A stretch of DNA of 20,947 nucleotides, taken from assembly GCA_016199665.1 (NCBI GenBank), contig JACQGG010000209.1, positions 1 to 20,947 on the forward strand, written 5' to 3'. Under the pieces are notes generated by a model. That model worked only from the letters and a program-made list of their open reading frames with translations, searched no databases and was not told the DNA's origin. The stretch is from Acidobacteriota bacterium. GTDB lineage: Bacteria; Acidobacteriota; UBA6911; JACQSX01. Made by a program: the position numbers and the translations under genes. Position 1 is the first letter of the stretch, and the number at the start of each line of letters is the position of its first letter. Of this stretch, positions 7,286 to 16,000 are shown piece by piece.

Positions 7286-8695
7286 ATGAAGACTCCGAAG
7301 GCCAGCATTCTGGTTATTGACGACGAACCGGACATGCTGGAGGTGTGCCGGGAAACACTGCTTGAACCCGCGTATCGAACCGAAACGGAGACCTCGGCTC
7401 TGAAGGCTTTGGAGCGGCTCCGGGAAAAGTCTTTTGACCTTCTTGTCGTGGACCTCCGCATGCCCGATATGGATGGAATCCAGTTGCTGCGCCGGGCCAG
7501 ACAATATGATCCCGATATCCTGGGTCTGATCATCACGGGCCATCCCACCATTGACACCGCCGTTGAAGCAGTCAAGCAGGGAGCATTCGACTATCTTGCA
7601 AAGCCTTTCACCCCGGACCAGCTCCGGACTGCCGTGGGGAAGGCGCTGGCACAAAGGCGAGTCTATGAGGAGAACCGGGCGCTGCGCAAGCAGCTGCAGC
7701 GCTCGTACGAAGTCTCCGACGTCGTGGGGCAGAGCGAAGCGATCGGAGAACTTCTGGGTCTGGTTCGAAAGATCGGGCCCACGGACACCAACGTGTTGCT
7801 GCTGGGTGAAAGCGGAACTGGAAAGGAACTCATCGCGCGGTGCATTCATTGGCAGAGCTTGAGAAGAGAATATCCCATGGTCCCGATCGACTGCGCCGCC
7901 CTGCCCGAAACACTGGCGGAAGCGGAATTGTTTGGATATGAAAAGGGCGCCTTCACAGGGGCGGCGGCGCGAACTCCGGGCCTGCTCGAAATTGCCAATA
8001 ATGGCACCTTCTTTCTGGACGAAGTCTGTGAATTGCCCCCCAACCTGCAGGTCAAGCTGCTTCGGGTGCTGCAGGAGCGGCAAATTCGTCGCGTGGGAGG
8101 ACGTCGCCAGATTGACGTCGATATTCGGGTCATTGCCGCGACCAATCGCGATCTGAATGAAGCTGTGGCCCAGGGCGTTTTTCGAGAGGATCTTTTTTAT
8201 CGCCTGAACACGATCACAATTCGTATCCCGCCGCTGCGCGAGCGTGCCGAAGACATTCCGCTCCTGGTCAACCACTTCATCAGAAAATTTGAGCACCCCT
8301 GCCGAAAAGATGTTAAAGGAATCACCCCTCAGGCGCTCGATCTCCTTTGCCGGTACCCCTGGCCTGGAAACGTGCGCGAGTTGTCCAACGTCGTGGAGCG
8401 GGCGCTGACTCTGATCCAGGCCCCCTACCTGGATGTTTGCGACCTTCCGCGTGAAATGGCCGTCACCGTGGGCGGCCAGCCCGCCCCGCTTCAGGATCAT
8501 TCCTCCTTTGCCGCCGCCAAGCGTGAAGCGATCCGATTTTTTGAGGAAGAATTCCTGGACAAACTGCTTTCGCAATGTTCTGGAAACGTCAGCCGGGCGG
8601 CCCGTGAAGCAAACCTGACGCGCTCCTCCCTGCAGAGATTGCTTCGCCGCCACGGTTTGAAGACGCAAAAGATCCGAGTTCCGCCGCTTCAATAA
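7286..8695 (+). CDS. NtrC-family sigma-54 dependent response regulator
   Basis: 469-residue enhancer-binding activator. The receiver domain (1-120) has the acidic pair Asp12/Asp13, phosphoacceptor Asp56, Thr84 and Lys106. The AAA+ domain has Walker A GESGTGKE (174-181), an intact GAFTGA loop (221-226), which contacts sigma-54, and Walker B FFLDE (242-246). A Fis-type helix-turn-helix (about 430-458, SGNVSRAAREANLTRSSLQR) binds DNA. AGAAGGA upstream and the 17-bp gap to the kinase indicate one operon. Every residue needed for sigma-54 activation is present. The obvious target is the -24/-12 promoter 200 bp downstream, and the dyad directly after this gene is a candidate binding site. Family call certain; the target is inference from position. 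Confidence 0.95.
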   Translation: MKTPKASILVIDDEPDMLEVCRETLLEPAYRTETETSALKALERLREKSFDLLVVDLRMPDMDGIQLLRRARQYDPDILGLIITGHPTIDTAVEAVKQGAFDYLAKPFTPDQLRTAVGKALAQRRVYEENRALRKQLQRSYEVSDVVGQSEAIGELLGLVRKIGPTDTNVLLLGESGTGKELIARCIHWQSLRREYPMVPIDCAALPETLAEAELFGYEKGAFTGAAARTPGLLEIANNGTFFLDEVCELPPNLQVKLLRVLQERQIRRVGGRRQIDVDIRVIAATNRDLNEAVAQGVFREDLFYRLNTITIRIPPLRERAEDIPLLVNHFIRKFEHPCRKDVKGITPQALDLLCRYPWPGNVRELSNVVERALTLIQAPYLDVCDLPREMAVTVGGQPAPLQDHSSFAAAKREAIRFFEEEFLDKLLSQCSGNVSRAAREANLTRSSLQRLLRRHGLKTQKIRVPPLQ

Positions 8696-8696
8696 C

Positions 8697-8721
8697 GCGG
8701 CATGCCGCAATAATGCGGCAT
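8697..8721. promoter_or_regulatory. Overlapping palindromes, candidate activator-binding site
   Basis: A perfect 12-bp palindrome GCGGCATGCCGC (8697-8708) overlaps a second dyad, ATGCCGCA (8702-8709), spacer ATAA, TGCGGCAT (8714-8721). Three GCGGCA half-sites in all. It begins two bases after the activator stop codon and is centred about 210 bp before the predicted sigma-54 start site, a normal enhancer distance. It could instead act as an RNA hairpin ending the activator transcript, but there is no T-run. Confidence 0.5.
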
Positions 8722-8892
8722 CTCCGCCTCCCGGGTTTTAGACTCCCTTCCGGCCCGCCAGCTCAACGATGGCCGGCGAAATGTCTCCTGAAAAGGGATG
8801 CCTCGAAAATGAAGCACCCCCTGGGATTGCTTTCGTCGCGCCATCCATGTTAAGTAATTGATAGTTTTGAAGATAAGTCCAAATCTCTTGAA

Positions 8893-8909
8893 TTGGCAGC
8901 GCACTTGCA
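8893..8909 (+). promoter_or_regulatory. Sigma-54 (-24/-12) promoter of the cytochrome operon
   Basis: TTGGCA, seven bases, TTGCA: GG at 8895-8896 and GC at 8907-8908 with exactly ten bases between, as sigma-54 promoters require. Predicted start is near 8920, giving a short leader with GGAAAAG directly before the ATG at 8933. A complete NtrC-type activator is encoded just upstream, which makes a chance match unlikely. Confidence 0.8.
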
Positions 8910-8932
8910 ACGGGAGGGTTGGAAAAGCTTAT

Positions 8933-9340
8933 ATGGTTGCATTGAACCCGCTCGATATTGTGCTGGTGGCCCCTGATTCCGCTCTCTTTGCGGGTCTGGT
9001 CACAAGCCTCAGGGCGGCCAACCACCGCATCTGGGAGATGGGGGACTGCGGATCAGCCCTGGCTTTTCTGTTGGAGAATGATGCCGATGTCGTCATCGTA
9101 GACAGCGCCCTCAAGGGGATTCGAGGTTTGGAAATTGTGCCCCTGCTGAGAAAAATCCGTCCGCGAGCCCGCGTCATCACCGTCGTCGATGAAGGTTCAA
9201 TCTCTGACCTTCGCCAGATTCTGGACTCGGGGATCTACTGTCACTCCTTCAAGCCATTTGACCAGGATCGGATCCTGGAAGCCATTTGCCGAGCCCGTAA
9301 AGATGAGGACTTGACCTCGGAGGGGTCCAAAAATGTTTGA
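8933..9340 (+). CDS. Stand-alone receiver domain protein
   Basis: 135 residues, a single CheY-like domain with no output domain. Phosphoacceptor Asp57 (VVIVDS) and the conserved Lys107 (SFKPFD) are present. The usual acidic pair is reduced to Asp15 (VAPDS), and the conserved Thr/Ser position appears to be Val85, so signalling may be altered. I chose the ATG at 8933 because the sigma-54 promoter ends just before it; a longer reading from a TTG at 8858 would start upstream of the predicted transcript. The stop overlaps the cytochrome start by eight bases (ATGTTTGA), which suggests translational coupling. First gene of the predicted sigma-54 operon. It may act as a phosphate sink or bind a partner protein; its role in an electron-transfer operon is unknown. 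Confidence 0.85.
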   Translation: MVALNPLDIVLVAPDSALFAGLVTSLRAANHRIWEMGDCGSALAFLLENDADVVIVDSALKGIRGLEIVPLLRKIRPRARVITVVDEGSISDLRQILDSGIYCHSFKPFDQDRILEAICRARKDEDLTSEGSKNV

Positions 9341-10313
9341 AGACTGGGTCACAAACAGGGTTATAGGAAGAGCCGTTTTGGGGTTGCGGCTGTTCTGCGC
9401 AGTTGTCTTTTTCATGTTGAGCACGGGCAGCGCCGCCGGCGCCGCACAGGCTTCACAAGCCCAGGACGAATCCCAGTATGTGGGAAGCGAGGCCTGCAAG
9501 ACTTGCCATGAACCGAGCTTTCAGAGCTGGAAAGACACAGCCATGGGCAAGGCGTTTTTGGACCATCCACAGAGCCCGTTGGAACGGAGAGGCTGTGAAT
9601 CATGTCATGGACCCGGCCGCGCTCACGTTGAAGGCGGGGGGGGATCAGCCACCATCATCGGTTTTGGCAAGACTTCCGGGCAGCCAGCACAAGAGCTCAA
9701 CGCCCGGTGTTTGCAGTGCCACGAAAAGGGAATGCGCTTGTTCTGGAAAGGGAGCACGCACGAGTCGCGCGGCTTGACCTGCGTGACGTGCCACCAGGTG
9801 ATGCAGCCGAACGTACCCCCTCTCCGTTTTGCTGAGCCTCTGACGGGGAACAGGCAGTTCGTAAAGCAAACGCAGATGGAAGTCTGCTTCCAATGCCACA
9901 AGCTGCGTCGCGCACAGGTGCAGCGCTCCTCGCACATGCCGTTTCGTGAAGGGAAGATCACCTGCTCAAACTGCCATAACCCGCATGGGACTCCCAACCC
10001 GGCCCTGCTGAAGGAAAGCACGGTAAACGAGAACTGTTACCAGTGTCATGCGGAACGGCGCGGCCCGTTCCTGTGGGAGCATCCCCCAGTGATGGAAAAC
10101 TGCACCAATTGCCATGAAGCGCACGGTTCCAGCCGCCCGCAACTGCTGAAAGCGAGCATGCCCCGGCTCTGCAACCAGTGCCACAATGAGTCCAGGCATC
10201 CGACGACTCCTCAGTTGGCCACTACACGGTTCGCGTTCAACCGAGGCTGTACCAACTGCCATTCCATGATCCACGGCTCCAACCATCCGTCTGGAGTCCG
10301 CTTCCAGCGATAA
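9333..10313 (+). CDS. Decaheme c-type cytochrome, MtrA/DmsE family
   Basis: Exported periplasmic cytochrome of 326 residues with exactly ten CxxCH heme-attachment motifs, starting at residues 55, 88, 126, 150, 185, 211, 235, 257, 280 and 306. A hydrophobic stretch at about 17-37 is the signal peptide. Size and heme number match MtrA, PioA and DmsE, which sit inside an outer-membrane barrel and carry electrons across it. The start at 9333 lies within the end of the receiver gene, with GGAGGGG upstream. The barrel gene follows 70 bp later, the standard partnership. Maturation needs the cytochrome c biogenesis system, which is not in this window. Family assignment is firm; direction of electron flow and the terminal acceptor or donor are not visible. 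Confidence 0.95.
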   Translation: MFEDWVTNRVIGRAVLGLRLFCAVVFFMLSTGSAAGAAQASQAQDESQYVGSEACKTCHEPSFQSWKDTAMGKAFLDHPQSPLERRGCESCHGPGRAHVEGGGGSATIIGFGKTSGQPAQELNARCLQCHEKGMRLFWKGSTHESRGLTCVTCHQVMQPNVPPLRFAEPLTGNRQFVKQTQMEVCFQCHKLRRAQVQRSSHMPFREGKITCSNCHNPHGTPNPALLKESTVNENCYQCHAERRGPFLWEHPPVMENCTNCHEAHGSSRPQLLKASMPRLCNQCHNESRHPTTPQLATTRFAFNRGCTNCHSMIHGSNHPSGVRFQR

Positions 10314-10383
10314 GGGGGAAAGCGAGCGCTGCAGGACTCTTGACGCAATGAAGCCGTCGCATACGAGCTAATACGGAGGTTCC

Positions 10384-12666
10384 ATGAGAACGAAATTGCT
10401 GTGGTGGTTCTTAGGTGTTGCCGTCCTGTCGGTCTTCTTCCTCCCTGAGAAGGCGTTCGCCCAGGATGTAGAGCGGAAGAAGGGGCACGTCGAGTTTGGC
10501 GTTCGGCAGTTGTACGGAGAGCGGGCATCCGCTAAGTTCACAGAGTATCGCCACATTCCCCAGGGATTTTTTGTCCAGCATTTTGGGTTGGATTTGGATG
10601 ACTTGCTGAACAACTCGTTTTTCGCCAACTTTCAGGGGCGCGAGACTCTGGAGCGGGATCAGAATTATCTACTGGATCTCGGCAAGTACCGCAAGTATCA
10701 GTTTCAGTTCCGATGGGACCAAACGCCCCACCTTTTCACCACTACGGGGAAAAGCTTCTTTCTGGAACCAAGCGCCGGTGTGTTCACCGTTCCGGGTCCG
10801 CTGCGCAGTCTTTTAGTCCCGCCGCCGCCGCCCGCTCCGGCGCAGACGACACAGCAGCGTCAAGTTTTGCTGCAGGACGCGCTGCAGGACGCGCGGCTGC
10901 TGGATCTCTCACTCCGGCGGGACATCGGTTCCGGAACTTTCACTTACGTGCCCGCACCCCACTGGGACCTGGGGCTGCAGTACTCAAGGGAGAAGCAGGT
11001 CGGGCACCGGCCCTTTGGAACGACGATGTACTTCGGCTTTGTCAATGAACTTCCCGAGCCGATCAACTACATGACCCACAAGGTCAAACTGGGCACGGAG
11101 TATGGAAGCGAGACCGGGGGGTTCCAGCTTGACTACTCCAGCTCCATCTTTAATAACCGAGTCAGCACGCTGGTGTGGGACAACCCTTTTCGGAATGTTG
11201 ATGCTGTGGATAATCCATCGCGGGGACGACTGGACCTGTATCCGGACAATTCCGCTCACAAGTTCAGCTTTGCCGGCGCTGCGAATATGCCTTACTCGAC
11301 GCGCTTGATGGCCAGCATTGCTCCCGGCTGGATGCGGCAGAATGATGCTTTTTTGCCCTTCACGACCAACACGGCAATCCCCGTCTGTCCCTCCAATTAT
11401 GCATTTCCAGCGCTTCCGCGCCCTGCCGCTTCTCTCTGTGTTCCCAGCGGCCTTCCTGCCAGCGACCTCGATGGCAGGAAACAGACGCTGGCCATGAACT
11501 TCAAGCTTGCCAGCCGCGGAATTTCTGCCCTGCCGCTCAGTGTCAGCTATCGCTCCTACGACTACAATAACGACAGTCGTAGTCTTATCTTCAACGATTA
11601 CGTCGCTTCTGATATGCACGTGTCCGGCATGGCACGCAGGAATCTCCCATTCGGCTACAGTCGAAAGAACCTGGGATTGGACGCCGGGCTGGAATTTCTC
11701 AAGAACTCTTCAGTGGCGTTCCTCTACCAGTGGGAGCGGCTCGACCGCGAGCATCGGGACCTGGAGCAAGCAGACGAGCACACCGTGGGCTTCAAATTCG
11801 ACTTCAATGCTCTGGATTGGCTGCTTCTGAAAGCTTCATACCGGCATTCCGACCGGGATGCCGAACACTATGAGGCGGACGAGGAATCTTTCCCGATCGG
11901 CGAAGGCCCGTTCGGTATGGGTCAGATCCACGAACTGCGGAAGTTGGACGAAGCCGCCAGGAAACGCCATCGGGCCGAGGTTGTGCTCCAAATGGATCCA
12001 TCAGAAACCTATGGCTTCGCCGCTTCCTATGGAACAACGCAGGATGACTTCGCCGAATCTCTTTATGGATTGCAAAAGGATATCAACTACAACTACACAT
12101 TCGAGTTTACGTTCAACCCGCATCGTGCGGTATCCCTCTTTGCCGAGTATACGCGAGAGAAGTACAAGTATCGGCAACGCTCCCGGCAGCGCACCCCTGC
12201 CAGCGCGACTGCCGCGGCAAACGACAGCGCCAATAACGACTGGGAAAGCGTTCGGCGCGACCTGGTTGATAACTGGGCTGTGGGATGGGACGGAAACGTC
12301 GCTGAAAAGGCAATCTTTAGCGCGTTCTACAGTCTCTCTGCGGCAAAGAATCGCGTTTCGACCCTGGCTCTGGGAAATCCCAGGCTCCCTGGCTTTCTTG
12401 TGACGACCGCTCAGGATTACCCGGATACAAGCAATCGCTGGCATCAGGTCGTTGCCTCCTTTAAGTTCCCCTTAGGCAGAGGCTTCTCCCCCAAACTGGA
12501 ATACCGGTACGAGAGATATGATCGGATAGACTTCGCACTCGAGAGCGTAGTCCAGTACAACATCCTTGACGTGTCACTGGTTAATTCCATCTTCCTCGGA
12601 GTGGGAGCGGACATTCCCGGATACCGGGCGCACAACATTGCCGTATCGCTGGAATACGATTTCTGA
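10384..12666 (+). CDS. MtrB/PioB-family outer-membrane beta-barrel
   Basis: 760-residue outer-membrane protein that would sheathe the decaheme cytochrome to form a porin-cytochrome conduit. A signal peptide covers about 1-26 (cleavage after AFA). The rest alternates hydrophobic and polar residues rich in Tyr, Phe and Arg, and the protein ends in YDF with the terminal Phe typical of barrels. Length is slightly above the roughly 700 residues of MtrB. It lacks the N-terminal CxxC of Shewanella MtrB; its only cysteines in the mature protein, Cys335 and Cys352, probably form a disulfide in one loop. A proline-rich stretch (about 145-155) lies in another loop. The start has a strong CGGAGG ribosome site. 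No outer-surface multiheme cytochrome gene follows. Confidence 0.9.
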   Translation: MRTKLLWWFLGVAVLSVFFLPEKAFAQDVERKKGHVEFGVRQLYGERASAKFTEYRHIPQGFFVQHFGLDLDDLLNNSFFANFQGRETLERDQNYLLDLGKYRKYQFQFRWDQTPHLFTTTGKSFFLEPSAGVFTVPGPLRSLLVPPPPPAPAQTTQQRQVLLQDALQDARLLDLSLRRDIGSGTFTYVPAPHWDLGLQYSREKQVGHRPFGTTMYFGFVNELPEPINYMTHKVKLGTEYGSETGGFQLDYSSSIFNNRVSTLVWDNPFRNVDAVDNPSRGRLDLYPDNSAHKFSFAGAANMPYSTRLMASIAPGWMRQNDAFLPFTTNTAIPVCPSNYAFPALPRPAASLCVPSGLPASDLDGRKQTLAMNFKLASRGISALPLSVSYRSYDYNNDSRSLIFNDYVASDMHVSGMARRNLPFGYSRKNLGLDAGLEFLKNSSVAFLYQWERLDREHRDLEQADEHTVGFKFDFNALDWLLLKASYRHSDRDAEHYEADEESFPIGEGPFGMGQIHELRKLDEAARKRHRAEVVLQMDPSETYGFAASYGTTQDDFAESLYGLQKDINYNYTFEFTFNPHRAVSLFAEYTREKYKYRQRSRQRTPASATAAANDSANNDWESVRRDLVDNWAVGWDGNVAEKAIFSAFYSLSAAKNRVSTLALGNPRLPGFLVTTAQDYPDTSNRWHQVVASFKFPLGRGFSPKLEYRYERYDRIDFALESVVQYNILDVSLVNSIFLGVGADIPGYRAHNIAVSLEYDF
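10870..10893 (+). repeat. 12-bp tandem duplication inside the barrel gene
   Basis: CTGCAGGACGCG occurs twice in tandem, in frame, giving the repeated residues LQDALQDA just after the proline-rich loop. Its effect is the gain of four residues in what is probably a loop. Confidence 0.9.
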
Positions 12667-12807
12667 CAAGGTTGCCATTCTCACGCGGGCGGCCCAGGCG
12701 GCTGCCCTGCGCTTGTTAACCTAATATCCCCGAGTATGACCGTGAGGGTCGAGCCGGTCAGGGTCTGTCCACCCGACGACCCAGGGTCCGCTGGATTTCC
12801 ATTCCTG

Positions 12808-12835
12808 TTGACGGGACCGTACGAATTGATAGACT
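12808..12835 (+). promoter_or_regulatory. Candidate sigma-70 promoter
   Basis: TTGACG (12808-12813), 16-base spacer, TAGACT (12830-12835). Transcription would begin near 12842 and run into the hairpin and T-run at 12877-12897. Confidence 0.4.
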
Positions 12836-12876
12836 ACCGCTATTGGAATATTGCCGGAGGAGCATGGATCGTCTCC

Positions 12877-12897
12877 AACCGCGGCCTGCGGGTTTTT
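12877..12897 (+). terminator. Candidate intrinsic terminator or attenuator
   Basis: AACCGC pairs with GCGGGTT (one bulged G) around a five-base loop, followed by a run of five T. It could end read-through from the barrel operon, or attenuate a transcript from the promoter at 12808. The stem is short, so strength is doubtful. Confidence 0.4.
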
Positions 12898-12975
12898 GCG
12901 CGTTGCCAGCGCGGAATTTATTGACACTGTTAACGACTTTGCAGAAGACTCGCGGGCTATTGCCGGACCGCCCCA

Positions 12976-12992
12976 TTGGCTGGCGGCTTGCC
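12976..12992 (+). promoter_or_regulatory. Second candidate sigma-54 promoter
   Basis: TTGGC, eight bases counted to the -12 box, TTGC: GG at 12978-12979 and GC at 12990-12991 with exactly ten bases between. Predicted start near 13003, about 70 bases before the receptor ATG. The -12 box lies inside GCGGCTTGCCGC (12983-12994), which matches the palindrome at 8697 in 11 of 12 positions. Weaker than the 8893 promoter and in GC-rich sequence. Confidence 0.45.
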
Positions 12993-13052
12993 GCGCTGCC
13001 AGGAGATGGGGGGCCATTCCGGGGGTCTGTGGCGCCAATTTTTGAAGACACA

Positions 13053-13068
13053 CTTTCTTAGGAGAAAG
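13053..13068 (+). promoter_or_regulatory. Hairpin enclosing the receptor ribosome-binding site
   Basis: CTTTCT (13053-13058), loop TAGG, AGAAAG (13063-13068). The strong Shine-Dalgarno TAGGAGA lies in the loop and 3' arm, three bases before the ATG at 13072. Folding could hide it and control translation. The stem is AT-rich and only six pairs. Confidence 0.4.
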
Positions 13069-13071
13069 ACG

Positions 13072-16000
13072 ATGAGCAGAGAAAATCCTTTAAAGCTTGC
13101 AAGGTGCGGATTTTTCTTCGTATTCGCTTTGCTCATGGCGGCGTCGCCGGCGCAGGCGCAAACAACGGCCTCAATCCAGGGCGCCGTGGCCGACGAGACG
13201 GGCGCAGTTGTTCCCGGAGTCACAATTAGCGTCCAGAACACGGAGACCGGCCGCGGTCACGAGGCTCTTTCCAACGACCAGGGAGTGTACCGGGTCGTGG
13301 GCCTGCCGGCCGGGCGGTACCAGCTCAAAGCCTCGCTGGCGGGATTCAGGACAGTCACTCGCGAGGGAATCCAGCTAACGGTGGGACAGGAGGCGACAGT
13401 CAACCTAAAGTTGCCCGTGGGGGAAATCACCGAGGAGCTGACCGTGCGGGGAGAAGCCCCCATCATCGAGACGACCGTGTCGTCCGTGTCGGGCGTGATC
13501 GACACGCGGCAGATGACCGAGCTGCCCCTGGATGGCCGCGACTTCACCAAGCTTTCCTTGCTGGAAACCGGAACGGTCAATGTGCGGACGACCACGCAGG
13601 GTTCAACGAAAGGCTACGGCACGCGGGTCTCGGTAACCGGTTCGCGGCCGGAGCAAACGGGCTATCTGCTGGACGGGACCGACATCAATGGGTTTCTGAA
13701 CTTCCAGGTGCCCGGCAGCGCGGCCGGCGTCATTCTGGGGGTGGACGCGGTTCGTGAGTTCCGGGTCGAGGTCAGCAATTTCTCCGCCGAATACGGGAGA
13801 TCCGCCGGCGGGGTTTTCAACATGGTCAGCAAAAGCGGCACCAATCAACTCCATGGCACGCTGTTTGAATTTCACCGGAACGACAATCTGGATGCGCGGA
13901 ACTTTTTTGCCATACCGGACAAGGCCGAATTCAAGCGCAATCAATTTGGATTCAGCCTGGGCGGGCCGATCGTCAAAGACCATACTTTTTTCTTTGCCAA
14001 TTATGAAGGGCTGCGGGAGAGAAGGGGAGTTCCGCTGGCCGGTTTTGTCCCGGATGACAATGCGCGCCAGGGTATTCTGCCGACCGGCCGGTTTTCGATA
14101 CCGCCAAGCGTCCGTCTCGTGATGGAGGAGTTGTATCCGCGCGCGAATGGCCCGGGTATCGGAGGAGGAGTCGCTCGATTCTTTGGTTCGACCAGCCAGA
14201 CCATCGACGAGGATTTCCTTGTGGTCAAAGCGGACCATAATTTTTCAGAGCGGAGCCGATTTTTTGCCCGATACAACCTGGATACCGCCGATCTGCTCCG
14301 GCCGCAGGAACTGCCAAATTTCGCCGACGTCGAGTCCACTCGGACCCAATACCTCACCCTGGAGGAAAGTCATAACTTTTCAACCAGCTTCTTGAACGTA
14401 GCGCGCTTTGCCTACAATCGCACCCGGGCGCTGGGGGATGGCACTGCATTACACCCGATTTCCGTCACGTTCCGCCCCGGCCAGCCGTTATCGTTCAGGG
14501 GAATCCAGGTGGGGGGTCTTTCCAACACGGGAGGCAGAATCGATCCCAAGTGGGGAGTCCAAAATCTGTTTCAATACACGGATCAAGCCTACTACAACCG
14601 CGGCAGGCACGCCCTCAAGTTCGGCGTCAATGTCGAGAGAATCCAGTTTAACGACGATTCCCAGCGCCTGGGGACTTTCAATTTCTCAAGCCTGGAGTCT
14701 TTTCTGCAGGCGCAGGCCCGGAACTTGAATGCCGCACAACTGTCCACACTGAATTCCAGGTGGGCGTATCGACAGGCGCTCTTCGGAACCTACCTCCAGG
14801 ATGATGTTCGTTTCTCGCCCCAGCTCACGTTCAATCTCGGTCTTCGTTACGAATTCTACACGGTCCCCCGCGAACTGGCCGGGAAACTGGCCAACCTCCG
14901 CGACCTGCTGAATGACAAATCGACCACGGTAGGGGATCCATTTTGGAGGAATCCAAGTTTGAAGAACTTTGCGCCGCGGGCGGGTGTGGCGTGGAATCCC
15001 GGAGGAAGCGGGAAAATGGTGGTGCGGGCGGGTTACGGGATATTTTTCCAGTCAATGACCCCCTCCACGTACCGCAGCAACGGCGCGCGAAACGCGCCCT
15101 TTTGGCTTGTAATGAATTTGAACAATCCTCCGGCCGATCTGTTCCCTGACATTAACAAGATAGCCGAGAGGGAACGGGCCCGGAGCCAGTTTTCCACTGA
15201 AATAGGCGCCATCCAGTTCAACCTGAACAGCTCCTATGAGCAGAAATTCAACTTCACAATTTCCAGAGAAATTTTCGCCGACATGGCGATCACGGCGGGT
15301 TACCTGGGAGGCCGCGGCATACACCTTCTAACCCTGAACAAGGACAACGTGGCGCGGGCCGCGGTGGTCAACGGACGGTGGGTGATCCCGCCGGGAGCCG
15401 GAAGAAAAAACCCGAATCTTGACGAAGTGACTTACGTTCGATCAAACGGCCAGTCCTATTACAATGGGTTTCAGCTCAAGCTGGACCGCCGTTTCAGCCG
15501 CGGGCTGCAAATGAGGGCTTCGTACACCCTGTCGAAGACGATCGATTTCAGCACGACTTCAATCGGCGGGACCGATTTCGGTGAACAGGGAAATCCGCAG
15601 GTGTCGGATAATCCCTCAGGGGATCGAAGTCTCTCCAAGCTTCACAGCAGTCAAAGTTTTGCTCTTTCCTGGGTCTATGAATTCCCCGGGACGGCTGCCC
15701 TGTCCGGATTGGCAGGAAGGATTCTCGGCGGCTGGAAACTCAACGGCATCTGGTCGGCGAATTCGGGAACGCCCTTTTCGGCGAATCTGAATTTTGACAA
15801 CGCTGCGGATCTGGGGGAGGGCACCAATCAACGTCCGGACTTGGTCTCCGGCCGGAAGAATAATCCGATCAACCCGGACAATCCGGATCAGTACTTTGAT
15901 CCATCGGCGTTTGTGGCGCCTCCGCCCCGGACCTATGGCAACCTTGGCAGAAACACATTAATCGGACCGGGCTATGCCAATCTGGATCTGGGGGTGGCAA

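Larger units (their letters stand above)
12667..13071. other. Regulatory region before the TonB-dependent receptor
   Basis: 405 bp without a convincing gene. It holds a sigma-70-like promoter (12808-12835), a hairpin with T-run (12877-12897), a perfect TTGACA at 12921-12926 without a good -10 partner, a sigma-54-like promoter (12976-12992) and a hairpin around the ribosome site (13053-13068). A 66-codon frame from 12864 to 13061 has GGAGGAG one base from its ATG, too close to support translation. Confidence 0.5.

Noticed and set aside
7265..8710. Long open frame (481 codons) antisense to the activator gene
   Set aside because: The plus strand encodes a complete NtrC-family protein with all motifs; the antisense frame has no family features and arises from GC-rich codon bias.
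8858..8932. 25-residue extension of the receiver protein from a TTG
   Set aside because: It would span the sigma-54 promoter and begin upstream of the predicted transcript; the receiver fold starts after the ATG at 8933.
12864..13061. 66-codon leader frame ending just before the receptor ribosome site
   Set aside because: The Shine-Dalgarno is one base from the ATG and the product has no recognisable character; the region is better explained as regulatory.
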